43,065 nt of DNA. It comes from Ignavibacteria bacterium. GTDB lineage: Bacteria; Bacteroidota; Ignavibacteria; Tepidaquicellales; OLB5. Positions 25,223 through 32,800 of this stretch are shown here, in pieces. Numbering within the stretch: position 1 is the stretch's first letter; each line of letters begins with the position of its first letter. The notes beneath the pieces were generated by a model. The model worked only from the letters and a program-made list of their open reading frames with translations, was not told the origin of the DNA and made no database searches. The stretch covers positions 1 through 43,065 of the forward strand of contig JANWKI010000070.1 of NCBI GenBank assembly GCA_025451455.1. The letters run 5' to 3'. A program made the position numbers and the translations under genes.

Positions 25223-25954
25223 TTACATCATAAACATCGGGTTTGTAAGCCTTTCGTTCAAGTCACGCTCATAGTATGACTTTTTATCCGGAACGTTATC
25301 CATCAGATACCCGTAGTACTTTTTATAGTATTCTTTCATTGCTCCCTTATCCGTTCTTGCTTTCAGTTTTTCGGAAAACGCAGCTTCTTCGGCAAGGGGA
25401 GTAATTACATAATACTCAAGCGCCTTAACACGGTCATCCGGCTGGTAAGTGTTCACCGAGCCGCAGCTATCACACTTAAGGTTAATTGCCATGAACGAAA
25501 ATACATTTATCGGAAGCTCGGCCCCGCACTGAGTACAGCGGTGCATTTTATTTTCATCTATATGTTTTTTAACGTTTTCCAGAATCTTATTTGCAGCCCT
25601 GGCAAAGAGTCCGACCTCGAACTTCAGGTATTCTATTTCCATCCAGTTCTTTAATACATGTATCTTATTCCTTTCGCCGTAAACCAGGTCGCTCGATGCT
25701 CCTGCTTTTTTCAGCTCGCCTTCAACTTTAATAGCGGCCACATCAACTTTTTCTGAAAGCTGTGTTACCGTCTGGTTCTTAAGTCCGTTAGCAATATTAT
25801 GGATTATGACATTATCATACTGGATATTGCCGATAACTCCGTCCAGAGGTGCTTCGGTTTGCTGAAGCACTTCATAATAGCGGGCTTCAATTTTCTTAAG
25901 AAAGCCGTTCCATCTTTCTGCAATTGCCTGCACTTCCGGTGATGAATTTCCCAT
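25223..25954 (-). CDS. Zinc-ribbon protein of unknown function (A)
   Basis: The 243-residue cytoplasmic protein is helical in its first 135 residues, with Trp-rich starts (ERWNGFLKKIEARYYEV) and a long segment VEGELKKAGASSDLVYGERNKIHVLKNWMEIEY. A zinc ribbon CTQCGAELPI...CDSCG follows (Cys140, Cys143, Cys161, Cys164). A helical tail ends YYKKYYGYLMDNVPDKKSYYERDLNERL. I do not recognise a family. It lies 96 bp behind a second zinc-ribbon gene on the same strand. Confidence 0.75.
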   Translation of the reverse strand: MGNSSPEVQAIAERWNGFLKKIEARYYEVLQQTEAPLDGVIGNIQYDNVIIHNIANGLKNQTVTQLSEKVDVAAIKVEGELKKAGASSDLVYGERNKIHVLKNWMEIEYLKFEVGLFARAANKILENVKKHIDENKMHRCTQCGAELPINVFSFMAINLKCDSCGSVNTYQPDDRVKALEYYVITPLAEEAAFSEKLKARTDKGAMKEYYKKYYGYLMDNVPDKKSYYERDLNERLTNPMFMM

Positions 25955-26002
25955 GATATGATTTCCTTTTGTTTAACTTTTTTGGTGAACCCCGAAAAAT
26001 AT

Positions 26003-26026
26003 GTTGTTGGTGAAAACACCAACAAC
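26003..26026. repeat. 24-nt GTTGTTGGTG hairpin, copy 3 (perfect)
   Basis: GTTGTTGGTG and CACCAACAAC form a perfect 10-bp stem with an AAAA loop, in the gap between the two zinc-ribbon genes. It lies 24 bp behind the stop of the upstream gene (26051) and may terminate or attenuate transcription into the next gene. Confidence 0.75.
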
Positions 26027-26050
26027 GGGCGTAACAGATTTTCAAAAAAC

Positions 26051-26527
26051 CTATGCCGGTTCAAACAACTTGCTTCCGCAGAACATACAATTATCATACT
26101 GCATCTCTTCAAGCCTGGGTGCGCCGCAGTTCTTGCATTTCATTGTGCTGTGCTTTTCCTTCTGCAGGCCCTGTGAATACTTTTGAGTTCCCGTAGCCGC
26201 GTTCGAGAAAATATCACCCAGCCCGGAAAACGGTTTTATCTTCTGGTAATACTCAAGTATCTTTGAGTCCATTGCGAAATTTTTGTAATCATTCGGATGC
26301 TTAGCCCCTATCTTTTCGAATACACGCCTCAGCTCAATGGGAAATGCGCCGCGTGTAATTTTCATTTCCGAGTTGAGGAGTTTTTCCTTATCGGAATCAG
26401 GCAGCGGCTCTGCACCGTATGAGCTCATTATTTCACTCCACTTTGCGTCCCCGCCTTTGGCTGCATGCCATGCAGACTGAAATGCATCGTCAATTTCTTT
26501 GCTGAAACTTTTTACCGCTTCATCCAT
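26051..26527 (-). CDS. Zinc-ribbon protein of unknown function (B)
   Basis: The 158-residue protein has a mostly helical body (residues 1-120) and a C-terminal zinc ribbon: CKNCGAPRLEEMQYDNCMFCG (Cys131, Cys134, Cys147, Cys150). The sequence GGDAKW...SEIMSSYGAEPLPDSDKE is distinctive but not recognised. It lies between the cluster's first gene (142 bp upstream, without ribbon) and zinc-ribbon protein A (96 bp downstream) and is probably co-transcribed. The spacing with hairpin 26003-26026 could reduce expression of the next gene. Confidence 0.75.
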   Translation of the reverse strand: MDEAVKSFSKEIDDAFQSAWHAAKGGDAKWSEIMSSYGAEPLPDSDKEKLLNSEMKITRGAFPIELRRVFEKIGAKHPNDYKNFAMDSKILEYYQKIKPFSGLGDIFSNAATGTQKYSQGLQKEKHSTMKCKNCGAPRLEEMQYDNCMFCGSKLFEPA

Positions 26528-26669
26528 TTTAATAGATTAAAATTAAATTAAAGAAAAATGCAGAGACAATTTAAAAACGGAGTTTACCTTATTGTCTCTG
26601 CATAAATTGGCTGCTGTTGATTGAATCAGCCCCAGCCCCGGGCATCTTTCCCTTGGTTGAATTCCTCCT

Positions 26670-27179
26670 TTAGAATTCAAGATCGCTGTGTGAATCTGTC
26701 TTCATTGCCTCATACTTTGCTTTATACTCGTTCATCAGGTTATTCATTTTCATGCCGAGCGAAAAATCTGTCATCATCTTACCTGTCCAGTATGAGCTTA
26801 CGTTTGAATAATCGGCGACAGTCATTCCGAAATCTTTCAACACGTCCTGCGCATCCCGGCCCTGCTTGCCAAGTACATCCTGAGCTACCATCGATTCGAT
26901 GTATTTCTCAAACGATATGGATTCCGCAGCGCTAGCCGAGCCTTTGCCCAGGTTACCTGAGGCTGACTGGTTGAATGCTGCTGCATACTTTGTTGAAATT
27001 GTGAAAGAAGTATCGTTTTTCATTCTGGTCAGCCATTCTTCGTTGACCCTGTCCCATTTTGGGGCATCAATGCCCAGAAGCTTGCAAATTTCATCTTTTG
27101 TGCTTCCCGAGACCATCTTTGCATTCGCAGTTGACCAGTCTTCTAATGTAACTCCTTCTACCGGATCTAAAATAGACAT
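26670..27179 (-). CDS. Cytoplasmic hypothetical protein (possibly DUF6620-like)
   Basis: The 169-residue protein begins MSILDPVEGVTLEDWSTANA and has a repeated pattern: ANAKMVSGSTKDEICKLLGI followed by PKWDRVNEEWLTRM, then FEKYIESMVAQDVLGKQGRDAQDVLKDFGM followed by YSNVSSYWTGKM. This reads as two helical repeats of about 75 residues, each ending in a Trp-rich helix. It resembles an uncharacterised family (DUF6620) as far as I recall; I am not sure. It has no signal peptide or ribbon. First gene of a three-gene cluster with two zinc-ribbon genes. Confidence 0.7.
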   Translation of the reverse strand: MSILDPVEGVTLEDWSTANAKMVSGSTKDEICKLLGIDAPKWDRVNEEWLTRMKNDTSFTISTKYAAAFNQSASGNLGKGSASAAESISFEKYIESMVAQDVLGKQGRDAQDVLKDFGMTVADYSNVSSYWTGKMMTDFSLGMKMNNLMNEYKAKYEAMKTDSHSDLEF

Positions 27180-27460
27180 TTTATTATTTTGTTTAAGTTA
27201 TTAAATATATTTTTATTAAAACTCTGCCTGTAAACGGCTTATACAGAACTCAATGTCTTTATTGTGAAACGTTTTAAAAACTGAATCAAAAATCTCTATT
27301 TGTGATTGCTTGCAAAATTAAATATAACTGCCGAATAATAAAAGCCCCTGCGGCACGTTTTTCACGGAAAAATTTTCCTGAATGTTTCAAATAGATGAAC
27401 ATTAAGGGCTCAGAAAACCGCGAAATTTCATTAGAATAGAATAATATAAGGCCCGGAAAA

Positions 27461-29134
27461 CTACTCCACAAGCTTTTTATACCTTACTCTTTTTGGCTCA
27501 ACATCTCCCAAACGCTTCTTTTTGTTCTCTTCGTAATCAGTGTACCCGCCTTCAAAATAATAGACCTCGGAATCACCCTCAAATGCGAGTATATGAGTTG
27601 TTACTCTATCTAGGAACCACCTGTCATGAGAGATTATTACCGCGCAACCGGCAAAGTTTTCCAGCGCTTCTTCAAGAGCTCTTAGAGTATTTACATCGAT
27701 ATCGTTTGTAGGTTCATCCAGCAGCAGAACATTCGCCTGTGATTTGAGTGTCAAAGCAAGGTGCAGCCTGTTTCGCTCACCGCCGGAGAGCACTCCAACT
27801 TTCTTGCCCTGATCCGCCCCGCTGAAATTAAACCTTGCAACATAAGCCCGGCTGTTAAATTCTTTGCCACCAAGCTCAATTAATTCCTGCCCTTCGCTGA
27901 TGGCTTCCCACACTGTTTTTTTAGGGTCAATTTCGGTATGCGCCTGGTCAACATACCCAACCTGTACCGTTTCTCCAATTTCAAATTTGCCGGCATCAGG
28001 TTTTTCTGTACCAAGTATCATTCTGAATAAGGTTGTTTTACCCGCACCGTTTGGACCGATAATACCAACAATTCCCGCCGGAGGAAGAGCGAAGTTCATA
28101 TCTTCAAAAAGCAGTTTTTCGCCAAATGCTTTCTTAATTTTGAGGGCATCTATTACTTTGTTGCCAAGCCTGGGACCGTTTGGAATAAATATCTCCAGCT
28201 TTTCTTCCTTCTGTTTTGTATCTTCATTCATCATGCGGTCGTATGACTGAAGCCTTGCCTTTGATTTTGCCTGCCTTGCGCGCGGTGACATCCTTACCCA
28301 CTCAAGCTCGCGCTCGAGGGTCTTCCTTCTTTTCGATTCCTGCTTTTCTTCTGATTCAAGCCTTTTTGTCTTCTGTTCAAGCCATGAAGAATAATTACCT
28401 TCCCATGGTATGCCCTCTCCTCTATCGAGTTCAAGTATCCAGCCTGCAACATTATCCAGAAAGTACCTGTCATGAGTAATTGCAATCACCGTTCCTTTAT
28501 ACTGCTTTAAGTGCTGCTCCAGCCAGTCAATCGATTCGGCATCAAGGTGATTTGTAGGCTCATCAAGCAAAAGAATATCGGGTTCTTTCAAAAGCAGCCT
28601 GCATAAAGCAACACGCCTTTTTTCACCGCCGCTTAAGTTCTTAACAAGTGCATCACCTTCGGGGGTTCGGAGTGCATCCATTGCGCGCTCGAGCTTTGAA
28701 TCAAGCTCCCAACCGTTATGGTGCTCGATAAGCTCTGTCAGCTCACCCTGTCTTTCAATCAGCTTTGTCATTTCATCATCATCCATCGGCTCAGAGAATT
28801 TATTATTTACTTCTTCGTATTCTTTCATTATATCAACCACTTCCTGTACAGCCTCCTGGATTATCTCCTTCACGGTTTTGGTTTCATCGAGATGAGGTTC
28901 CTGCTCAAGCAGTCCGATAGAATACTCTTTTGTGAAATGCACTTCCCCGTCGAAGTTATCCTCAATTCCGGACATTATTTTGAGTAAAGTCGATTTCCCT
29001 GAACCGTTAAGCCCGATGATTCCTATTTTAGCTCCGTAAAAGAAAGAAAGATAAATGTTCTTTAAAACCTGCTTCTGCGGCGGGAAAGTTTTGCTTACCC
29101 CAACCATTGAGAATATTATTTTATTATCAGCCAT
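27461..29134 (-). CDS. ettA: Energy-dependent translational throttle protein EttA (ABC-F)
   Basis: EttA is an ABC-F ATPase that binds the ribosomal E site and gates entry into elongation according to ATP/ADP. The 557 residues match the family. Two nucleotide domains are in tandem: Walker A GLNGSGKST (41-49) with signature LSGGEKRR and Walker B ILLLDEPTNHLDAES, then Walker A GPNGAGKTT near 357-365 with LSGGERNR and LLLDEPTNDIDVNT. The interdomain linker (about 240-300) is charged and helical (KTKRLESEEKQESKRRKT). The start is ATG at 29134. The leader before it holds a strong hairpin (29153-29177) and a possible -7 box. Confidence 0.95.
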   Translation of the reverse strand: MADNKIIFSMVGVSKTFPPQKQVLKNIYLSFFYGAKIGIIGLNGSGKSTLLKIMSGIEDNFDGEVHFTKEYSIGLLEQEPHLDETKTVKEIIQEAVQEVVDIMKEYEEVNNKFSEPMDDDEMTKLIERQGELTELIEHHNGWELDSKLERAMDALRTPEGDALVKNLSGGEKRRVALCRLLLKEPDILLLDEPTNHLDAESIDWLEQHLKQYKGTVIAITHDRYFLDNVAGWILELDRGEGIPWEGNYSSWLEQKTKRLESEEKQESKRRKTLERELEWVRMSPRARQAKSKARLQSYDRMMNEDTKQKEEKLEIFIPNGPRLGNKVIDALKIKKAFGEKLLFEDMNFALPPAGIVGIIGPNGAGKTTLFRMILGTEKPDAGKFEIGETVQVGYVDQAHTEIDPKKTVWEAISEGQELIELGGKEFNSRAYVARFNFSGADQGKKVGVLSGGERNRLHLALTLKSQANVLLLDEPTNDIDVNTLRALEEALENFAGCAVIISHDRWFLDRVTTHILAFEGDSEVYYFEGGYTDYEENKKKRLGDVEPKRVRYKKLVE

Positions 29135-29152
29135 TTATTGTTTAATATATTA

Positions 29153-29177
29153 ATCGGATGACTTTAAGCCATCCGAT
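29153..29177. promoter_or_regulatory. Hairpin in ettA leader
   Basis: ATCGGATG (29153-29160) and CATCCGAT (29170-29177) are exact inverted copies with a 9-nt loop, 18 bp before the ettA start on its strand. If transcription starts near 29204 (behind the -7 box 29211-29218), the hairpin is in the leader RNA. Confidence 0.5.
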
Positions 29178-29210
29178 GAGTATTGTTTGGTAATTTATTC
29201 CGGTAAGAAG

Positions 29211-29218
29211 CAAAGATA
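29211..29218 (-). promoter_or_regulatory. -7 box of ettA promoter
   Basis: TATCTTTG on the minus strand fits TAnnTTTG, 76 bp upstream of the ettA ATG. A convincing -33 TTTG is not present. Confidence 0.35.
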
Positions 29219-29277
29219 ACAATCAGGGATGAAGGTTTAAATCCATTACAAAAGACATAATAAACGTCTCATTCTTA

Positions 29278-29354
29278 GCTCCGTAGGAGCTGCATGTTTG
29301 TAGAAAAAAGAAACAAGTAATTGCATCAAGCTCCGTAGGAGCGGTATGTTAGTA
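29278..29354. repeat. Two GCTCCGTAGGAGC palindromic repeats (direct pair)
   Basis: AGCTCCGTAGGAGCTGCATG (29278-29297, followed by TTTGTAG) and AGCTCCGTAGGAGCGGTATG (29329-29348) are two direct copies of a GCTCC/GGAGC palindrome with a shared tail. Four more copies lie at 30317-30574. Confidence 0.8.
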
Positions 29355-29363
29355 AGGATTCCC

Positions 29364-30086
29364 TTAATTCTCTGCTTTGCGGGGTTTGACAAGCGCTACA
29401 AGCATTACATATGCAAATATGAACAGCATTGAAAATAATATTGTCATCAGCATTGTTCTCGGGTGCGAGAAGGGGTGAATGAGCCTGTCTGCAATATCAA
29501 TAAAGAGCGAAACGGGATTTGTAATAATATCCCAACTGTTGAATCTTTCATACCGTCCGAGATATATGCCAAAACTTGCTAGTACCAGTGATACTATTGA
29601 AAATACCCATCCTTTAACTGCACTAAACCTCCTGCTTAGAGCAGTCTGTATATCGTAGAGAGAAATGAATCCAAGCATTAAGCCGTTCCACGCAAATGAA
29701 AGTATCAGGCCAAGATCGAACCAGTACGGTACCTCAGGTCCCGGGTTAAGATGGAAAAAATCAGTTACAATGTACGGAGCATTGGGGAAAAGCAGAAGCC
29801 AGGAAAACAAAATAACACCCATTAAAATAAACGACTTCATTTTTTTATAGTATAACAGGAATAAAGTACTGATTGAATAAGGAAGTATTGCGAGGAATAG
29901 ATTCCAAATCAGGAAAAGATAAGAAAAAGAGCCCGAATAGTAAACCCTGAATAATTCCAGCGATACGCTCAAAAGACAGGAAAGCGCGAGTATTATAGTA
30001 ACGCTAAGCCTGTTGTTATCTCTTAAATCTCTGATAAATAATGACATATAGTGTGATAATGGTCTGGTTTTCTTCTTTAACCTCAT
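29364..30086 (-). CDS. DUF1361 membrane protein
   Basis: The 240-residue inner-membrane protein has six or seven hydrophobic segments and the family hallmark WLLLFPNAPYIVTDFFHLNP, in which FPNAPYIVTD is the conserved DUF1361 motif. The C-terminal VMLVALVKPRKAEN ends with a basic tail. The function is unknown. ATG at 30086 (or 30047) is possible; the first gives a cytoplasmic basic start MRLKKKTRPLSHY, the second starts at the next Met. It sits in a repeat field and is separated by 277 bp from ettA and by 523 bp from DUF4126. Confidence 0.85.
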   Translation of the reverse strand: MRLKKKTRPLSHYMSLFIRDLRDNNRLSVTIILALSCLLSVSLELFRVYYSGSFSYLFLIWNLFLAILPYSISTLFLLYYKKMKSFILMGVILFSWLLLFPNAPYIVTDFFHLNPGPEVPYWFDLGLILSFAWNGLMLGFISLYDIQTALSRRFSAVKGWVFSIVSLVLASFGIYLGRYERFNSWDIITNPVSLFIDIADRLIHPFSHPRTMLMTILFSMLFIFAYVMLVALVKPRKAEN

Positions 30087-30122
30087 TATAAGTGGTTAGG
30101 TTTCCTGTTTTGTCATTCGAGA

Positions 30123-30143
30123 ATCCCGCATCAAGTGCGGGAT
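30123..30143. repeat. ATCCCGCA hairpin
   Basis: ATCCCGCA, a TCAAG loop, then TGCGGGAT is an 8-bp perfect stem-loop in the DUF1361-DUF4126 gap. It is a single copy in this window. Confidence 0.6.
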
Positions 30144-30217
30144 AAACTCCGTGAAGGATCCATACTATTACACACCCCATCCCGATCCACAGGATGCTGC
30201 GCATGGACATCGGGACA

Positions 30218-30233
30218 CCCCTCTCAAGAGGGG
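30218..30233. repeat. CCCCTCT/AGAGGGG hairpin
   Basis: CCCCTCT, CA, AGAGGGG: a 7-bp stem with 2-nt loop, similar in style to the C5/G5 repeats at 10623 and 11119 but with a different core. Confidence 0.6.
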
Positions 30234-30316
30234 AATTAATTGGCGCGGGGAGTAATGAATAATTCTTCCCATAAAATATAATTCATATGACCCTGCCTGC
30301 AAAGCTGGATTTTTAT

Positions 30317-30393
30317 AGCTCCGCCAGGAGCGAAATGTTTGTAGAAAAAATGAATTCATAAATTATCAAAGCTCCGTAGGAGCGGCATGTTTA
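30317..30393. repeat. Two GCTCC...GGAGC palindromic repeats (direct pair)
   Basis: AGCTCCGCCAGGAGCGAAAT (from 30317, followed by GTTTGTAG) and AAGCTCCGTAGGAGCGGCAT (from 30369) are direct copies of the element, in the same orientation as the 29278-29354 pair. Confidence 0.8.
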
Positions 30394-30503
30394 ATATAAA
30401 GAATTCAAAGTTCATGTTTCGGTTCGATCTCAAAATCATTAATGATCAGATCCGTTTTGTAATGGTTCCGGATGCCTATTAAGTGATGTCAAAGATCAAT
30501 TCA

Positions 30504-30574
30504 CATATCGCTCCTACGGAGCTCAGATATCTTTTGTATTATCAGGTTACAAACATTTCGCTCCTAACGGAGCG
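30504..30574. repeat. Two GCTCC...GGAGC palindromic repeats (inverted orientation)
   Basis: CATATCGCTCCTACGGAGCT (30504-30523) and TACAAACATTTCGCTCCTAA (from 30548, followed by CGGAGC) carry the element on the opposite strand relative to the other four copies. The opposing pairs flank about 110 bp, giving a larger dyad. Confidence 0.8.
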
Positions 30575-30609
30575 TGAAATAGAATCAATACATTTTTGGA
30601 AAAGAATAT

Positions 30610-31191
30610 TCAACTCCCTCCCCTTCGGGGAGGGCTGGGGTGGGGTCGCTTCACACTCAGCCTCCATCCAAAATATCCCAGCACACCGAGAGCAAATATT
30701 CCCATTACTACCGGGATGAAAATTGTCAGTACGCTCATTACAATTGAGGCAATATGCTCTATGGTTGCTATGATCCAGTTCGCAAATCCTGCAGTAAATA
30801 TGCTTGATTTCAGGCGCGCCATGCTTGCGCCTGTTTTAATTACTGCTGCAGAACCTCCTCCGACTATTATACCCAGAGTCCACTGAACCATAGGCGGAAG
30901 ATCGGTAAAGAATGCGACTGATAATAACGTCCCTGCAATTGCGGCAAGGGGAATAGCAATTGTATCCAGTGCATTATCAAGCCAGGGGATGTAGTAAGCT
31001 CCAACCTCTATCACTGTTGCAGAAAGAAATACTGCAAAAGCAGGCCAGGAGCCCATCCACTCAAAACCGCCCGTTAAATGAACAACCCCCGAAAGCGAAG
31101 CAATATTTGCGGCAAGTAACGGTACAAACACTCTGAATCCGCTGCTGGCAGCCAATCCGAGCCCAAGGCAAATACCGATAGCTATATCCAT
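30610..31191 (-). CDS. DUF4126 membrane protein
   Basis: From ATG 31191 the product is 193 residues, with four to five hydrophobic segments. It begins MDIAIGICLGLGLAASSGFR, the usual DUF4126 start, with EVGAYYIPWLDNALDTI as a conserved loop and IVGGGSAAVIKTGAS. A TTG start at 31224 would add 11 residues (DPSLALRIEE) not seen in the family; GAGGAA directly before the ATG favours 31191. The function is unknown. The last dozen residues (about RPHPSPPRRGGS) come from a GC-rich palindromic repeat (30614-30647) and are probably not part of the native protein, which suggests that the repeat replaced the original stop. Confidence 0.85.
   Translation of the reverse strand: MDIAIGICLGLGLAASSGFRVFVPLLAANIASLSGVVHLTGGFEWMGSWPAFAVFLSATVIEVGAYYIPWLDNALDTIAIPLAAIAGTLLSVAFFTDLPPMVQWTLGIIVGGGSAAVIKTGASMARLKSSIFTAGFANWIIATIEHIASIVMSVLTIFIPVVMGIFALGVLGYFGWRLSVKRPHPSPPRRGGS
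30614..30647. repeat. Short GC-rich palindromic repeat at the DUF4126 3' end
   Basis: CTCCCTCCCCTTCGGGGAGG then GCTGGGGTGGGGTC: the same organisation as the copy in recN (1383-1416), a CTCCC..GGGAG core and a G-rich tail. Here it encodes the C-terminus of DUF4126. Confidence 0.75.
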
Positions 31192-31297
31192 TTCCTCAAT
31201 CCTGAGCGCCAGCGAAGGATCCAATCACGCCTTCGCCAGCTGATAAATTTAATTGTTATACAAATATATACAAATTCATAAAATTAATTGTGTAAAG

Positions 31298-32761
31298 TTA
31301 ACTCATTCTTTTATTTTTGTTCATTGCCAATTCCTCTATTTTTTTCATGAGCCATTTCTTCTCATTTGCTTTATCTTTTTGAAGCTTTTCCATAATGAGA
31401 CCAAGTGAAGAATAATCTTCCTTGATCCTGCACTGTATCAGCTTTTTATAGTATTTTATGAAACCTACATAAGAAGGCTTAACAGATTTATTTATTTTCG
31501 TATCTTTCTTCAGGAAATGTTCAAACGAATCGATCATTGCCAGTGATTCTTCGATCAGGTTCAGCTCGAAGTAAATTTTGAACTTCAGGAACCGGATATC
31601 AAAGAACAGGCCGAATTTATCTACAGCCATATTTTTGGGATCAAGTTTATTTATGGATACCAGCGCTTTTTGGAAATCACCTTCGTGAAAAGCGATCAGT
31701 GACTCAAAGTAGAGCTTTATCCCCGGGTTGCCTTTTTCTTCGATTGCGTCAATATATTTATTCAGAACATATTTAGACCACTCATAATCCCCGGTATTAA
31801 TGCCTGAGAGAATGAAATTCCTGAAGAAAGTAAAAATTATCTTCACATTTCCGGAAGCAAAGGAATCATGCTCTATCTTTTTATAAACCAAATGCCTTTC
31901 GTGCAGGTAGGAATCGTCTCCGGCTTTAATTTTGTAAGTAATAAAATCAAGGAGGTAAATGAAGCCAAGGTTTATTATATCAACATCCCACAAAGGTGTA
32001 TCCAACAGGGATGCTTTTATTTCACGGTAGAAGTGTTCATCCCTGTTTTTGTGAAGAAGGATCATGGATAAATAATGCATCAGCCGTTTTTTGTAGAACA
32101 ACTCAGAGTTATTGATCTGCTCATACATGCCTTCGTAGTCAATATTCTCATTCAGCTTCGTTATGATCCTGCTTTCTTTAATTTCCTGTTTGACCCCAAT
32201 ATTGGTCTTTTCTATATAATTAGCAGCCACGCGTTCGAGGAAATACACAGTATTCAGCTCCATATTGCGCATGCCGGAGATCTCGAGACCGAAATATTTA
32301 TCGGTATCGAGATCGAAGTTCCTGTTTTCCATGTTGACAAGCACCTGGTATATAGTATCTCCTTCATTCACGTTTACGCGCTCAAGCTCCCGCACAATTT
32401 TTAAGAAATTTGATCTGAACAGACTGCCAAGCCTTTTCTTCCTTAATCCTCTAAGCAGGTTATAATGCTTTAAAGTATTATTGGTTACCGAAATAAATTC
32501 AAGCGAAAGTTTAAGGAGGTTAGAAGAAAGCTTATTGAAGAGCTCATTGCTGTAAATTCTTCTTCCGTAAATACTAGCAAACAGTCTCTGCCTTGTTAAG
32601 CTTTCATCTGAAAACGCCGGGTAAAAATTCCGCAGTGCAGCAAATAGTTTTGACGTGCTTTCGCTTGTATTGTAGTAGGGTGAATTCACGAATCTTTCAA
32701 AAGATCTCATTTCGGGTTTTGAAAACGTCCGGAGTATTTTTATTATCTGGGAATCTTTCAT
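31298..32761 (-). CDS. Tandem paralogue 3, uncharacterised helical-repeat protein
   Basis: The 487-residue cytoplasmic protein begins MKDSQIIKILRTFSKPEMRS followed by FERFVNSPYYN, the N-terminal family signature (F-x-x-F-x-x-SPY-x-N). The remainder is all-helical with several Tyr/Leu-rich, TPR-like pairs, and ends with EKKWLMKKIEELAMNK, matching the C-terminal signature K-x-W-L-x-x-K-x-x-E-L. No known enzymatic motif, signal or membrane segment is seen. It is clearly homologous to the two genes upstream but more divergent. It has 39 bp between it and the next paralogue, so the three are probably one operon. The function is unknown. Confidence 0.85.
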   Translation of the reverse strand: MKDSQIIKILRTFSKPEMRSFERFVNSPYYNTSESTSKLFAALRNFYPAFSDESLTRQRLFASIYGRRIYSNELFNKLSSNLLKLSLEFISVTNNTLKHYNLLRGLRKKRLGSLFRSNFLKIVRELERVNVNEGDTIYQVLVNMENRNFDLDTDKYFGLEISGMRNMELNTVYFLERVAANYIEKTNIGVKQEIKESRIITKLNENIDYEGMYEQINNSELFYKKRLMHYLSMILLHKNRDEHFYREIKASLLDTPLWDVDIINLGFIYLLDFITYKIKAGDDSYLHERHLVYKKIEHDSFASGNVKIIFTFFRNFILSGINTGDYEWSKYVLNKYIDAIEEKGNPGIKLYFESLIAFHEGDFQKALVSINKLDPKNMAVDKFGLFFDIRFLKFKIYFELNLIEESLAMIDSFEHFLKKDTKINKSVKPSYVGFIKYYKKLIQCRIKEDYSSLGLIMEKLQKDKANEKKWLMKKIEELAMNKNKRMS

Positions 32762-32800
32762 GAAAACTCTTTCACTCTTAAGTTATGAATGTAAATGCAT

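Larger units (their letters stand above)
30087..30609. other. Repeat-rich intergenic region
   Basis: This 523-bp gap holds no gene. It contains an ATCCCGCA-TCAAG-TGCGGGAT hairpin (30123-30143), a CCCCTCT-CA-AGAGGGG hairpin (30218-30233) and four copies of the GCTCCGTAGGAGC element, two in each orientation (30317, 30369 forward; 30504, 30548 inverted). Confidence 0.7.

Noticed and set aside
27286-27471. Minus-strand open frame between ettA and the three-gene cluster
   Set aside because: No family resemblance and no promoter or ribosome-site signal; it overlaps the ettA end.
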